Below, one piece after another: positions 40,611-48,608 of a DNA stretch of 50,818 nt. Numbering within the stretch: position 1 is the first letter of the stretch; the number at the start of each line of letters is the position of its first letter. Location: the NCBI RefSeq assembly GCF_007830235.1, contig NZ_VLKI01000009.1, positions 1 to 50,818 of the forward strand. The letters are read 5' to 3'. Origin of the DNA: Cytobacillus oceanisediminis (GTDB taxonomy: Bacteria; Bacillota; Bacilli; Bacillales; Cytobacillaceae). The position numbers and the translations under genes were made by a program. The notes below the pieces were generated by a model. It was not told the origin of the DNA and ran no database searches. It worked only from the letters and a program-made list of their open reading frames with translations.

Positions 40611-41387
40611 ATGGATTTTACCTTTTTAATCGTTATCTTTTTAATTGGTTTCATCGGCTCTTATATTTCCGGTATGGTCGGAATCGGCGGTTCAATTATT
40701 AAATATCCTATGCTTTTATACATTCCACCATTATTTGGTTTAGCGTCATTTTCCGCCCATGAAGTATCGGGAATCAGTGCTGTACAGGTGTTTTTTGCTA
40801 CAATTGGGGGCGTCTGGGCGTACAGAAAAGGCGGTTATTTAAATAAAACACTTATTATATATATGGGTTCTGCTATATTAATCGGTAGTTTGATCGGAAG
40901 CTACGGATCACGTTTCATGTCTGAAGGCGGCATTAACCTAGTGTACGGAGTATTGGCTTTAATCGCTGCAATCATGATGTTCGTACCGAAAAAGGGGTTG
41001 GACGATATACCATTGGATCAGGTAAAGTTCAATAAATGGCTTGCAGCCATCTTTGCTCTAGTTGTCGGAATAGGAGCTGGTATCGTTGGTGCTGCAGGGG
41101 CATTCCTCCTTGTTCCAATCATGCTCGTTGTGTTAAAAATTCCTACAAGGATGACCATTGCAACATCACTGGCGATTACCTTTATTTCTTCAATTGGATC
41201 AACTGTCGGAAAAGTGGCGACTGGCCAGGTAGACTATATTCCTGCAGCTATCATGGTCGTTGCCAGCTTAATAGCTTCTCCTCTAGGTGCCAATGCCGGA
41301 AAGAAAGTAAATACCAAGGTTCTGCAGGTAATCTTGGCTGTGCTTATCCTAGGTACATCCATTAAAATCTGGATGGATATTCTATAA
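40611..41387 (+). CDS. TauE/SafE-family sulfite/sulfur anion exporter
   Basis: A 258-residue membrane protein with about eight segments in two halves, each opening with a GxGGxxxxP-like motif ([34 protein letters not shown]). The family exports sulfite, sulfoacetate or related anions. At the end of a persulfide oxidation cluster it probably removes sulfite or thiosulfate made by the MBL proteins. Start after AAAGGAGGG. Confidence 0.9.
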   Translation: MDFTFLIVIFLIGFIGSYISGMVGIGGSIIKYPMLLYIPPLFGLASFSAHEVSGISAVQVFFATIGGVWAYRKGGYLNKTLIIYMGSAILIGSLIGSYGSRFMSEGGINLVYGVLALIAAIMMFVPKKGLDDIPLDQVKFNKWLAAIFALVVGIGAGIVGAAGAFLLVPIMLVVLKIPTRMTIATSLAITFISSIGSTVGKVATGQVDYIPAAIMVVASLIASPLGANAGKKVNTKVLQVILAVLILGTSIKIWMDIL

Positions 41388-41395
41388 TAAAAAAA

Positions 41396-41425
41396 TGGGG
41401 TCAGCGTTTGCTGTCCCTTTTTTTG
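41396..41425 (+). terminator. Terminator of the TauE gene
   Basis: GGGGTCAGC and GCTGTCCC pair with one mismatch, followed by seven T. Confidence 0.6.
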
Positions 41426-41489
41426 AGTTTAACTTGAGATTAAATGGAAAATATAAAGCTATACTCTAATCCGGGGAGAGTTGTTTCAA

Positions 41490-41852
41490 ATGGAAGAAAC
41501 AAAGGAGTCAAAATACATACAGCAGCACTTGGCCAACGAACGTACTTTTTTGGCATGGGTTCGTACGTCTATAGCTGTAATCGGCATAGGAGTTCTGGCA
41601 TCTACACTGCATTTTAATAACATACAGAGGGTAAATGAATTTGCTGACAGGATTGCGGTAGCATTAAGTCTATTCTCGCTGGTTACCGGACTTACCATCC
41701 TGCTATATTCAACCATGAATTATTTTCGGGTTCGCAAAAGGATTAATACGCAAACCTACACTTCATCACGGTCTTTAATCTATTTAATAACTACCATCAT
41801 CCTTTTGATATTTATTTTATTGTTAACCTATTTATTTGTTATTTTGATTTAA
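41490..41852 (+). CDS. DUF202 (YidH-family) membrane protein
   Basis: A 120-residue protein with three membrane segments. The N-terminal HLANERTFLAWVRTSIA motif is the DUF202 signature. The function is unknown. The ATG is nine bases after GGGGAGAG. It follows the TauE terminator, so it is probably a separate unit. Confidence 0.88.
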   Translation: MEETKESKYIQQHLANERTFLAWVRTSIAVIGIGVLASTLHFNNIQRVNEFADRIAVALSLFSLVTGLTILLYSTMNYFRVRKRINTQTYTSSRSLIYLITTIILLIFILLLTYLFVILI

Positions 41853-41854
41853 TA

Positions 41855-42212
41855 GCCGGCGTAAAACCAAAGAAGCGCGTAAAAGGTATAAAATCGCGCG
41901 TAAACAATTGAAACCCGCGCGTAAATGATACGTGTCCGCTCGTAAAAGGTCCAACTCCGCGCATAAAAGAACTGGAGAGCATAACCAGTTCAAACCCGCG
42001 CGTAAATCAAGGAAGTCCGCGAATAAATGGAGTGTAGCCGCGCGCAAAGAGGAGGATCCTGCGCATAAAAGCCGAATAAGCACGTAAAAGGTTAAAAATC
42101 GCGTGTAAACAATTAAAATCCTCGCGTAAATGATACGTGTCCGCTCGTAAAGGTCCAGCTCCGCGCATAAGAAGTGCCGGCTACGCATAATTCCCGAGCC
42201 GGGTCATAAATC
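41855..42212. repeat. Array of about 18 degenerate CGCG-TAAA units
   Basis: The core CCGCGCGTAAA recurs roughly every 15-25 bases, in one orientation, with variants such as CCGCTCGTAAA, CCGCGCATAAA, GCGTGTAAA and GCACGTAAA. A higher-order duplication is visible: about 90 bases from 41880 recur from about 42085 with an offset of 205 bases (AAATGATACGTGTCCGCTCG is identical in both). On the minus strand the array translates into Leu/Arg-rich repeats, but there is no ribosome-binding site. It fills nearly the whole gap between the DUF202 and YitT genes. Confidence 0.7.
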
Positions 42213-42237
42213 AAGTTATAAAGCCCTTCAAAGCCAT

Positions 42238-42263
42238 AAAAAAATCCATCCTTAGTGGATGGC
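42238..42263 (-). terminator. Terminator of the YitT gene
   Basis: Minus strand: GCCATCC and GGATGG pair, followed by seven T; the gene's stop codon lies in the loop. Confidence 0.7.
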
Positions 42264-43145
42264 TTTCTTTTTAAATCTTCCTCCTCTTACCTCAGCAATA
42301 TCAGCAACTGCTAAAAACGCATTGGGGTCGATTTCTTCGACAATGGCTTTTAGTTTTGCTTCTTCCAGTCTGGTAATTACACAGAATATTACTTTTTTAT
42401 CGTCGCCAGTATAGGCGCCTTCACCATTTAAATAGGTAACTCCCCTTCCGAGCCGTGCAAGGATTGCTTCGCCGACCACTTGGTGCTTTTCACTTATAAT
42501 CCAAGCAGATTTGGACTCATCAAGTCCGCGTATGACAACATCAATGGTTTTAAAAGCAATGAAATAAGCAAGGATGGAATACATGGCACGATTCCATCCG
42601 AATACAAAACCAGCTGTTCCAAAAATAAAGATATTGAAGAACATGATGATTTCCCCTACAGAGAAGGGGAGTTTTTTGTTTACGAGAATGGCCAGAATTT
42701 CTGTTCCATCCAATGATCCTCCGTACCGGATAACCATGCCGACCCCTATTCCAAGGACAATTCCGCCAAATACCGTCGCCAATAGCAAGTCTTCTGTAAA
42801 TACAGGGACGTCATGCAAAAGGAGGGTGGTAGCGGATAATACGGCGATGCCCAATATGGTGGATAACGCAAAGGTTTTTCCTATTTGCTTGTAGCCTATA
42901 TAAAAGAATGGAATATTCAAAACGAATATGAACCAGCCGAGCTTCCAGCCAGATAGATGGGAAAGGATAATGGAGATGCCTACAATTCCGCCATCCAGTA
43001 TCTTATTGGGGACTAAAAATTCTTCAATCCCGACTCCCATAAGAACCGCTCCTAATATGATAAAGAAGATTCTCTTGGCAAGTTTGGCTTTCGATAACCC
43101 TTTATGTACGTTTTGCTCAACTGCGGATTCTAACGGAACATTCAT
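42252..43145 (-). CDS. YitT-family membrane protein (DUF161/DUF2179)
   Basis: A 297-residue protein: five or six membrane segments (residues ~25-190; GVGIEEFLVPNKILDGGIVGIS is the family signature) and a cytosolic C-terminal DUF2179 domain (VIFCVITRLEEAKLKAIVEEIDPNAFLAVAD). Bacillus genomes carry several paralogues of unknown transport role. Ribosome-binding site GGGGG. Monocistronic. Confidence 0.9.
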   Translation of the reverse strand: MNVPLESAVEQNVHKGLSKAKLAKRIFFIILGAVLMGVGIEEFLVPNKILDGGIVGISIILSHLSGWKLGWFIFVLNIPFFYIGYKQIGKTFALSTILGIAVLSATTLLLHDVPVFTEDLLLATVFGGIVLGIGVGMVIRYGGSLDGTEILAILVNKKLPFSVGEIIMFFNIFIFGTAGFVFGWNRAMYSILAYFIAFKTIDVVIRGLDESKSAWIISEKHQVVGEAILARLGRGVTYLNGEGAYTGDDKKVIFCVITRLEEAKLKAIVEEIDPNAFLAVADIAEVRGGRFKKKAIH

Positions 43146-43205
43146 AAATGACCCCCATTTTAGTTATTTTAAGAAAAAGCTGATTAAATCCGCACTTATA
43201 AAATA

Positions 43206-43427
43206 GGCTATGTTAGCTCATTGTTGATTTTGGCACCCTTTTGATTGGAGCGGAAGGCAAGAGCTCCTCGAAAATGCCTACGCATTTCCTGTCCGATGTT
43301 AATTCAAGGATCTTATTCAATGTCCAGCGGGAAACGCGAGTAAAAGGGAGACCCCGCAGGCGTTCACGCCTAGGAGCGTCGGACCGCCCGCGGTTCGCTG
43401 AGTGCCTGGAGCGGATTAAAAGAGCTA
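43206..43427 (+). repeat. Dispersed intergenic repeat, copy F
   Basis: Plus orientation. Left end GGCTATGTTAGC then TGGCACCCTTTTGATTG and GAGCGGAAGG; centre CGAAAATGCCTACGCATTTC and ACCCCGCAGGCG; right end CTGGAGCGGATTAAAAGAGC, where the usual AATCAACAGGC part is lost. About 222 bases. The next 330 bases (to 43760) show small stems (AGGTGA/TTCACC, CCAG/CTGG) but no gene or known RNA that I can recognise. Confidence 0.65.
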
Positions 43428-43760
43428 TAAAAATAAAAAACATGATTGCATGGGCAAAAGAAGTTTAGAATAGGTGAGAGTTAAGACTGCAAAGCCAGGA
43501 TTATTCTGCTGGCAATTCACCTAAGGCTTTGTACAATAATATGAGAGCTTGTGCCATTTTATCCTTTCTAAAACATTAGTCCATGTCCTGAAAAGAACTT
43601 TGGCAGGTACATTTATAAAAATGATTATAACATTTCTTGGATTAACATGGTTACCACCACGTACCTCCCAAATAATTTGTTGATCTAAGCATCTACAGCT
43701 CCATTCGAATTAAAAGGATAATTTTTTCTTTTAATGGAAAAATACCTGCGAGGTGATTCT

Positions 43761-44288
43761 ATGCGAAGATGGTTATTCACTTTAATGATGATACTGCTGT
43801 CATTAAATTTTACAGGCGCAGTTTTTGCCAAGGATATTAAAAAAGAGGATCTTGAATGCGTCAGGAAGCAGGAAATACGGACAAAGGAATTCAACGAGCA
43901 GGTAATAAGAGATGTCTTTGCAAGTTTTGGACATAAATATGATGAAATTATTGATCAGAGCATGCATATGAATATGATTGATCTGATGAAATATACAGTT
44001 CTTTCTGCCGGAGAAGATCCCCATTTGGAGAGTTTAAAAAAGTATATGAGCGGCGAATCAACAGGAGAAAAGAGGCTTTATTTTTTTCATGGCCATCCAG
44101 ATGAGGCATATATCTTTTACAAGGACCTTAAAAACCGGAATAATATGCTTCATTTGAAGAAGGAGCCAAATGCTTGGGAAGCACAGGAAAAGGTCGTGAA
44201 AAGAGGGAAGAGAATACCTTTTAAACGTGAAAAGTGTGAAGATGATTATTTTATGAAAAGAATGTTTAATAATTTATATCAAAAATAG
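43761..44288 (+). CDS. Exported protein of unknown function
   Basis: A 175-residue precursor with a clear signal peptide (RRWLFTLMMILLSLNFTGAVFA, cleavage after AFA-like end near residue 23). The mature part is charged and helical, with one Cys after the signal (DLECVRKQE) and one near the C-terminus (KREKCED). No family is recognised. The ATG follows GAGGTGATT; the earlier in-frame ATG lacks a ribosome-binding site. Confidence 0.7.
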   Translation: MRRWLFTLMMILLSLNFTGAVFAKDIKKEDLECVRKQEIRTKEFNEQVIRDVFASFGHKYDEIIDQSMHMNMIDLMKYTVLSAGEDPHLESLKKYMSGESTGEKRLYFFHGHPDEAYIFYKDLKNRNNMLHLKKEPNAWEAQEKVVKRGKRIPFKREKCEDDYFMKRMFNNLYQK

Positions 44289-44331
44289 AAAAGGTGTCCC
44301 AGTTTAGTCTGGCGGCACCTTTCTTTTTCAG
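44289..44331. terminator. Bidirectional terminator
   Basis: AAAGGTG and CACCTTT form the outer stem, with further pairing inside and T runs on both strands. It separates the exported-protein gene from the leftward Cys-protein unit. Confidence 0.6.
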
Positions 44332-44335
44332 GGGA

Positions 44336-44461
44336 CTAGCAGCAAGGTTTGGATGGCTGGCAGCAATCAGTATCTGCTTTATTTTCTGCCTCCTTGATTT
44401 CAATTTGGCAGCATTCCTTGCCATCTTTTGTAACGGATAAGGATTTAAAGAAATTCAACAT
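44336..44461 (-). CDS. 41-residue protein with three Cys-Cys pairs
   Basis: A very small protein (begins MLNFFKSLSVTKDGKECCQ, ends DTDCCQPSKPCC). Six of 41 residues are Cys, in three CC pairs, the arrangement expected for binding As(III) or a soft metal. AAAGGAGGTGA lies at ideal spacing before the ATG. It is the second gene of a leftward unit under ATCAA-N6-TTGAT operators, 31 bases after the mini-protein stop. No family known to me; it is similar in spirit to ArsD Cys pairs but unrelated in sequence. Confidence 0.65.
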   Translation of the reverse strand: MLNFFKSLSVTKDGKECCQIEIKEAENKADTDCCQPSKPCC

Positions 44462-44492
44462 AATCTCACCTCCTTTCCAGTAAAAACTGAAA

Positions 44493-44663
44493 TTAACAGG
44501 TTTCACATGGGATGCACCTGCAGCCTGCAAATTCCTGTCTGGCAGGTGTCTTGCGGGCAGGTGTTTTTTTTAGAGGAGGAGAGAACTTCCAGGCATTCCG
44601 AGCTTCCTTTTCAATTTCTTTTTGTTTAAGCTCTATGACCATAAATTCTTCAAAGCGAAACAT
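44493..44663 (-). CDS. Cys-tailed mini-protein, paralogue of the one at 29.4 kb
   Basis: A 56-residue protein. N-terminal half MFRFEEFMVIELKQKEIEK then WKFS, matching the mini-protein at 29357-29515 without gaps over 28 residues. A middle part with a duplicated KTPAR, and a C-terminal tail GCRCIPCETC with four Cys. AAGGAG lies eight bases before the ATG. Tandem operators lie just upstream, as at the other locus. Likely a thiol-rich metalloid-binding protein (inference from Cys tail and ArsR-type control). Confidence 0.65.
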   Translation of the reverse strand: MFRFEEFMVIELKQKEIEKEARNAWKFSPPLKKTPARKTPARQEFAGCRCIPCETC

Positions 44664-44678
44664 AAATCCAACTCCTTA

Positions 44679-44716
44679 ATCAATAAAATTTGTTTTATTA
44701 ATCAAAAAAAATTGAT
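44679..44716. promoter_or_regulatory. Tandem ArsR-type operators P1 and P2
   Basis: ATCAATAAAATTTGTT (44679-44694, right arm imperfect) and ATCAAAAAAAATTGAT (44701-44716, perfect) have centres 22 bases apart, the same spacing as the pair at 29535-29572, and stand in the same place relative to the mini-protein gene. Confidence 0.65.
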
Positions 44717-44769
44717 TTTTTTAGTGTGAAAAATAGAAGTAGTATGAAACTCTATCGATGTTTTGTTAA

Positions 44770-44842
44770 ATCAAAATGTTTTGATACTTGTATTATAATT
44801 CCATTACTTCCAAAACGCAACTTAAAAATCAAAAAAATTGAT
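44770..44842 (-). promoter_or_regulatory. Promoter between two ArsR-type operators (P3, P4)
   Basis: Minus strand TTGCGT, 17 bases, TATAAT (plus positions 44815-44820 and 44792-44797). ATCAAAATGTTTTGAT (44770-44785) lies six bases after the -10 box; ATCAAAAAAATTGAT (44828-44842, N5) lies seven bases before the -35 box. The layout copies the arsR promoter at 29937-30012, but no regulator gene follows; only about 53 bases separate P3 from P2. Confidence 0.7.
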
Positions 44843-44939
44843 AAATATTTTTTCTGATGAAAAATGATTATAACCTCTATCCATGGGGAAAAGAATTCTT
44901 ACAAAGCTTCTTAAGATGGACAAGGGAGGATAAGTAAAA

Positions 44940-45845
44940 ATGAATAAGGTTATAAAATTTGGCAAGAAGCTCGGAAAGGAATTTAAAAATGATCGGGCAA
45001 CCGGGCTTGCAGCTGAGCAAGCCTATTACTATATGCTCTCCATTTTTCCTTTGTTAATCCTGCTTATTTCCATTGTTCCATACCTTTCTTTGGATCCCCA
45101 AAAAGCATTAACTTATTTGCAGACAGTGATGCCGGCAGATTCATATAGTGTAATTGAGGACAATGTTGTAAATATTATAACGAAGCCAAATGGCGGACTG
45201 CTGACTTTTGGTATTATCGGTACATTATGGTCGGCTTCCAACGGGATGCAGGCATTTATAAGAGCTATGAATGATGCTTTTGACGTTAAGGAATCAAGGC
45301 CGTTTATTAAATCAAGGCTCATATCTATCGGTTTGACTCTAGGATTGATTGTAGCAGTTATCATCGCAATGGTTTTGCCGGTTTTCGGAAAAGTGATTAT
45401 GAACTTTGTAGAAAACTTTATTCATATACCAAACGGCATGCAAGTTCTTATTACAGTTTTAAGATGGGTAATTGCATTTGCCATTATGGTATCTGTTTTG
45501 GCAATCCTTTATAAGGTTGCCCCAAATAAGCACTATCCTTTTAAACAGGTTATCCCTGGTGCACTGGCCGCAACTGTAATGTGGCTGCTTATATCACTGG
45601 GTTTATCTTATTATGTAAGCAATTTTGGAAATTATTCCGCTACATATGGAAGCTTGGGCGGAGTAATTGTCATGATGCTATGGTTCTTTTTGACAGGGCT
45701 TGCTCTTGTTATTGGCGGTGAAATAAGTGCGATTTACCATAGGCATAAAACGAAAAAGCCTGACCATAAAATGAAGGATAAAGATAATGACAATAGCGAT
45801 GGGAAGTCGGATGCAGATGCATATCGCACTCTTTCAATTAAGTAA
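44940..45845 (+). CDS. YihY/BrkB-family membrane protein
   Basis: A 301-residue protein with six membrane segments; family stretches are AEQAYYYMLSIFPLLILLIS, GLLTFGIIGTLWSASNGMQAFIRAMNDAFD and NFGNYSATYGSLGGVIVMMLW. The C-terminal tail is Lys/Asp-rich. The family was once called ribonuclease BN but is not a nuclease; its role is unknown. Ribosome-binding site AAGGGAGGA. Confidence 0.88.
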   Translation: MNKVIKFGKKLGKEFKNDRATGLAAEQAYYYMLSIFPLLILLISIVPYLSLDPQKALTYLQTVMPADSYSVIEDNVVNIITKPNGGLLTFGIIGTLWSASNGMQAFIRAMNDAFDVKESRPFIKSRLISIGLTLGLIVAVIIAMVLPVFGKVIMNFVENFIHIPNGMQVLITVLRWVIAFAIMVSVLAILYKVAPNKHYPFKQVIPGALAATVMWLLISLGLSYYVSNFGNYSATYGSLGGVIVMMLWFFLTGLALVIGGEISAIYHRHKTKKPDHKMKDKDNDNSDGKSDADAYRTLSIK

Positions 45846-45852
45846 CACAAAT

Positions 45853-45882
45853 AAAAACGAGGGGTTAGCCCCTCGTTTTTAT
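45853..45882. terminator. Bidirectional terminator
   Basis: AAAACGAGGGG and CCCCTCGTTTT form an 11-bp stem between the convergent YihY and DUF948 genes. Confidence 0.8.
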
Positions 45883-46193
45883 TTGATTTGGTGGATGAAT
45901 GGTATTTTAATGTTCCACCATTTTTTTATTTTTTTCGGTGTTTCTTTTACTGCTGAAATAGTATTATTAAACGTTTGTTTCTTATAATCTATATCCTTCT
46001 GGATCTCTTGTTGTGTTGATGTCAGCTCATCAACTCCGCTTTTTAACTGATCTGCCTTCAGCTGCATGACAGTGCTTATTGCGTTCAGCTTTTCAATTGC
46101 CGGCTTGGCATCCTTGTAAGTTTTAAATGCGTATATGCCAAGAAATATCAAGGACGCGGCAATAAGAATCAGGCTTGCATAAACAATGTACAA
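45879..46193 (-). CDS. DUF948-like membrane protein
   Basis: A 104-residue protein: one N-terminal membrane segment (YIVYASLILIAASLIFLGIYAF) followed by a coiled-coil-like region (ISTVMQLKADQLKSGVDELT), as in DUF948 proteins. Start: GGGGAGGTGG lies seven bases before a TTG. An ATG six codons further upstream overlaps that ribosome-binding site, so the TTG (46193) is preferred. Function unknown. Confidence 0.78.
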   Translation of the reverse strand: MYIVYASLILIAASLIFLGIYAFKTYKDAKPAIEKLNAISTVMQLKADQLKSGVDELTSTQQEIQKDIDYKKQTFNNTISAVKETPKKIKKWWNIKIPFIHQIK

Positions 46194-46396
46194 AGTGATC
46201 CACCTCCCCATGCTGCTTTTTTTAGTGTTTACCCTTTATACAAAAAAATTAACATGTGCTCTTTTTTTATTAACTATCGAACAAAAGGACTGCCTGTTCA
46301 TTCAGGCAGTTTTTGTGTTTTATTTTTTGTAATTAGTCTAAATATAAAGGGAGACATAAAAAAACATTGAACAATAAAGCTATGTCATACATAATA

Positions 46397-46418
46397 TATA
46401 TGAGCATATATTCATATA
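46397..46418. promoter_or_regulatory. CzrA-type operator upstream of czcD
   Basis: Arms TATATGA (46397-46403) and TCATATA (46412-46418) around GCATATAT, directly before the czcD ribosome-binding site. It is of the imperfect palindrome type bound by SmtB/CzrA repressors. The CzrA-like gene lies just downstream of czcD. Confidence 0.6.
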
Positions 46419-46434
46419 AAAAGAGGTGCAGAGC

Positions 46435-47358
46435 ATGGGACACGGACACGGGCATGGTCATTCACATTCGCATGATCACCATCATACAGGCAATAAAAAA
46501 GCTTTAATGGGGGCATTTTTTCTGATCGCTTCCTTTATGGTCGTAGAGGTAATAGGCGGTATTCTCACTAACAGTCTGGCACTGCTATCGGATGCGGGGC
46601 ATATGCTGAGTGACGCAGCCGCACTAGGATTAAGCTTTCTGGCCATTAAAATGGGGGAAAAGAAGGCTACAAATTCGAAAACATTCGGGTATAAAAGGTT
46701 TGAAATCATTGCTGCATCAATAAACGGAATTACACTTCTCCTGATTTCTTTCTATATTTTCTATGAAGCGTATCATCGTATTCTTGAGCCGCCAGCGGTT
46801 CAAAGCTTGGGAATGCTCGTTATCTCATCTATCGGCCTGCTTGTGAACATTGCTGCAGCCTTTATTTTAATGAGAGGAGATAAGGACGATAACTTGAATG
46901 TCAGGAGCGCATTTTTGCATGTATTAGGGGATTTGCTTGGTTCTGTTGGAGCTATTGCAGCTGCACTTCTGATTTACTTCTTTGGCTGGGGCATAGCAGA
47001 TCCGATTGCCAGTGTGATTGTGGCTATACTGATTTTAATTAGTGGCTGGAGAGTCGTAAAGGAATCTTTCCATATTTTAATGGAGGGGACTCCTTCCCAT
47101 TTGAATCCTGAAGATATAAAAAAGGAGCTTCTCAAAGTTAACCATGTCAGGGATGTACATGATCTTCATATTTGGACGATTACATCCGGTTTTCCTTCCC
47201 TGAGCTGCCACCTCGTTATTGAGCATGCTGGAGGCCATGATGCTGTCCTTCATGAAGCACAATCGGTGCTGCATGACGAATACGGCATTGAGCATAGTAC
47301 AATACAGGTGGAGGGGGAGAAAGAAGGCTGTCCCGGCCATAGTGAGAACTGCAATTAA
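46435..47358 (+). CDS. czcD: Cation diffusion facilitator CzcD-like (zinc/cadmium/cobalt efflux)
   Basis: A 307-residue CDF transporter with six membrane segments and a cytosolic C-terminal domain. The N-terminus is His-rich (GHGHGHGHSHSHDHHH), the membrane site is in LLSDAGHMLSDAAAL, and the second site in FLHVLGDLLGS. It exports Zn(II), and likely Cd(II)/Co(II), in exchange for protons. The ATG is eight bases after GAGG. A CzrA-type operator lies in the leader. Confidence 0.92.
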   Translation: MGHGHGHGHSHSHDHHHTGNKKALMGAFFLIASFMVVEVIGGILTNSLALLSDAGHMLSDAAALGLSFLAIKMGEKKATNSKTFGYKRFEIIAASINGITLLLISFYIFYEAYHRILEPPAVQSLGMLVISSIGLLVNIAAAFILMRGDKDDNLNVRSAFLHVLGDLLGSVGAIAAALLIYFFGWGIADPIASVIVAILILISGWRVVKESFHILMEGTPSHLNPEDIKKELLKVNHVRDVHDLHIWTITSGFPSLSCHLVIEHAGGHDAVLHEAQSVLHDEYGIEHSTIQVEGEKEGCPGHSENCN

Positions 47359-47386
47359 GGCTATGGGTGACCAGAGGACAGCTTCA

Positions 47387-47707
47387 TCAGGAATGCTGGG
47401 CGTGTTCGATAGCCTGCTTCAATAAACTAATGACATGTTCATCGTCATGGCTGTAAAAAAGAGTGGTTCCTTCACGCCGGAATTTGACCAGTCTGAGGTT
47501 CTTCAAAAATCGGAGCTGGTGGGATACAGTTGATTGCAAAAGTGAAAGATTTTCAGCTATGTCATTAACCGAGTACTCCCCGTGAAACAATAAATGCAAA
47601 ATACGCAGCCTGGTTGGATCAGATAAGGCTTTGAAAGTTTGGGAAACCATAAATAAGGTTTCTTCATCCATGTCGTCAGGGGATGGCAGCGGGCTTTCAT
47701 CCATCAT
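47387..47707 (-). CDS. czrA: CzrA-like ArsR/SmtB zinc-sensing repressor
   Basis: A 106-residue winged-helix repressor. The alpha-5 zinc site is intact: in [18 protein letters not shown] the Asp, His, His and His match CzrA Asp84, His86, His97 and His100. No Cys metalloid site. Recognition helix [17 protein letters not shown]. The ATG follows GGAGGTG; two Met codons are adjacent. It is convergent with czcD, and the matching operator lies in front of czcD. Confidence 0.9.
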   Translation of the reverse strand: MMDESPLPSPDDMDEETLFMVSQTFKALSDPTRLRILHLLFHGEYSVNDIAENLSLLQSTVSHQLRFLKNLRLVKFRREGTTLFYSHDDEHVISLLKQAIEHAQHS

Positions 47708-47740
47708 GGTAAACACCTCCAATTAAATTATAATCCTGAA

Positions 47741-47785
47741 TAAAAAAAAACGAAACCGCAGAGTAGGGCCTCTGCGGTTTTTTGC
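47741..47785 (-). terminator. Terminator of the exported His-rich protein gene
   Basis: AACCGCAGAG and CTCTGCGGTT form a 10-bp stem; on the minus strand a long T run lies a few bases further on. Confidence 0.65.
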
Positions 47786-47795
47786 TGTAAAATAG

Positions 47796-48434
47796 TTACT
47801 CTCCTGTTTTAATATCCTCATGGATTTTATCTACAAGCTTTTTCATTTCAGTATGGATTTGTTCTTTTTCAAGATTGAGTTCTTTTTTTATTTCATGAAA
47901 AGATTTTCCCTGTTCCTTCATTTTAATAATATCGCCTAAATCCTTGTTGGCCGCCTTAGCCATGGCTGAACCGGAAACGAGGAAACGCAAAGGTATTCCT
48001 TTATCAAGATATCCCTGCAATTCTTGGTCTGTTTTCCCCGAATACTCTGAGACGGTTTTAAGGACAATGACTTTATTTTTTTCAAGGAACTTATCCATGT
48101 GATGATGGTGATTCCTAATTTTATCTAAATCGACTCCATAATGCTGGGCTGTTTTCTCCCAGGAAGAATCATTCTTTTTATAAAAAGCCAAAACCTCTTC
48201 AACCTTTTGCTTTGAGAATTTGGCAATATGGGCTGCTATGAAAATTTCTTTTTTTGTATACCCTTTCTCCTGCAGGCTATTTAAAAGGGATTCATCAATA
48301 ATGCGGTGATGATATTCGTGTTTTTGCTCTTGATTTGGTGTTTTGGCTTTTGGCATAACTTCTGCGTTCACTGAAAGGGCCGATCCTATTAAAAGGAAAC
48401 AAAAAGCCAATACTGTTAATAATCTTTTTTTCAT
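47796..48434 (-). CDS. Exported helical protein of unknown function
   Basis: A 212-residue precursor with a signal peptide (KKRLLTVLAFCFLLIGSALSVNA). The mature protein is built of short helical units with a recurring pattern (GYTKKEIFIAAHIAKFSKQK, SGKTDQELQGYLDKGIP, KMKEQGKSFHEIKKELNL), and has a HHHH patch near the middle. No family known to me. Ribosome-binding site AAAAGGAG. It is divergent from the two-component genes, which could control it. Confidence 0.7.
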   Translation of the reverse strand: MKKRLLTVLAFCFLLIGSALSVNAEVMPKAKTPNQEQKHEYHHRIIDESLLNSLQEKGYTKKEIFIAAHIAKFSKQKVEEVLAFYKKNDSSWEKTAQHYGVDLDKIRNHHHHMDKFLEKNKVIVLKTVSEYSGKTDQELQGYLDKGIPLRFLVSGSAMAKAANKDLGDIIKMKEQGKSFHEIKKELNLEKEQIHTEMKKLVDKIHEDIKTGE

Positions 48435-48608
48435 GGTGTCAAACACTCCTTTTCTAAATATTGCTTCGTTTATAGCATGTCCCAAGATATAGTGAAACCA
48501 TAAAAAAATTTATGAAGAAATCTATAAGGTACAGAGATATTCATTGAAAAAAAACGATAATTTCGATTTAATTTAAGGAAAGAAGATGTTCGGGGATGGT
48601 GTGGGAAA

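Noticed and set aside
41832..42188. Leftward 118-residue reading frame over the CGCG-TAAA array
   Set aside because: Its Leu/Arg/Ala-rich repeats are simply the translated DNA repeat; there is no ribosome-binding site and it overlaps the end of the DUF202 gene.
41855..42212. CRISPR array
   Set aside because: Units are about 11 bases with 5-15 base gaps, degenerate, and the gaps are partly duplicated; no cas genes are near.
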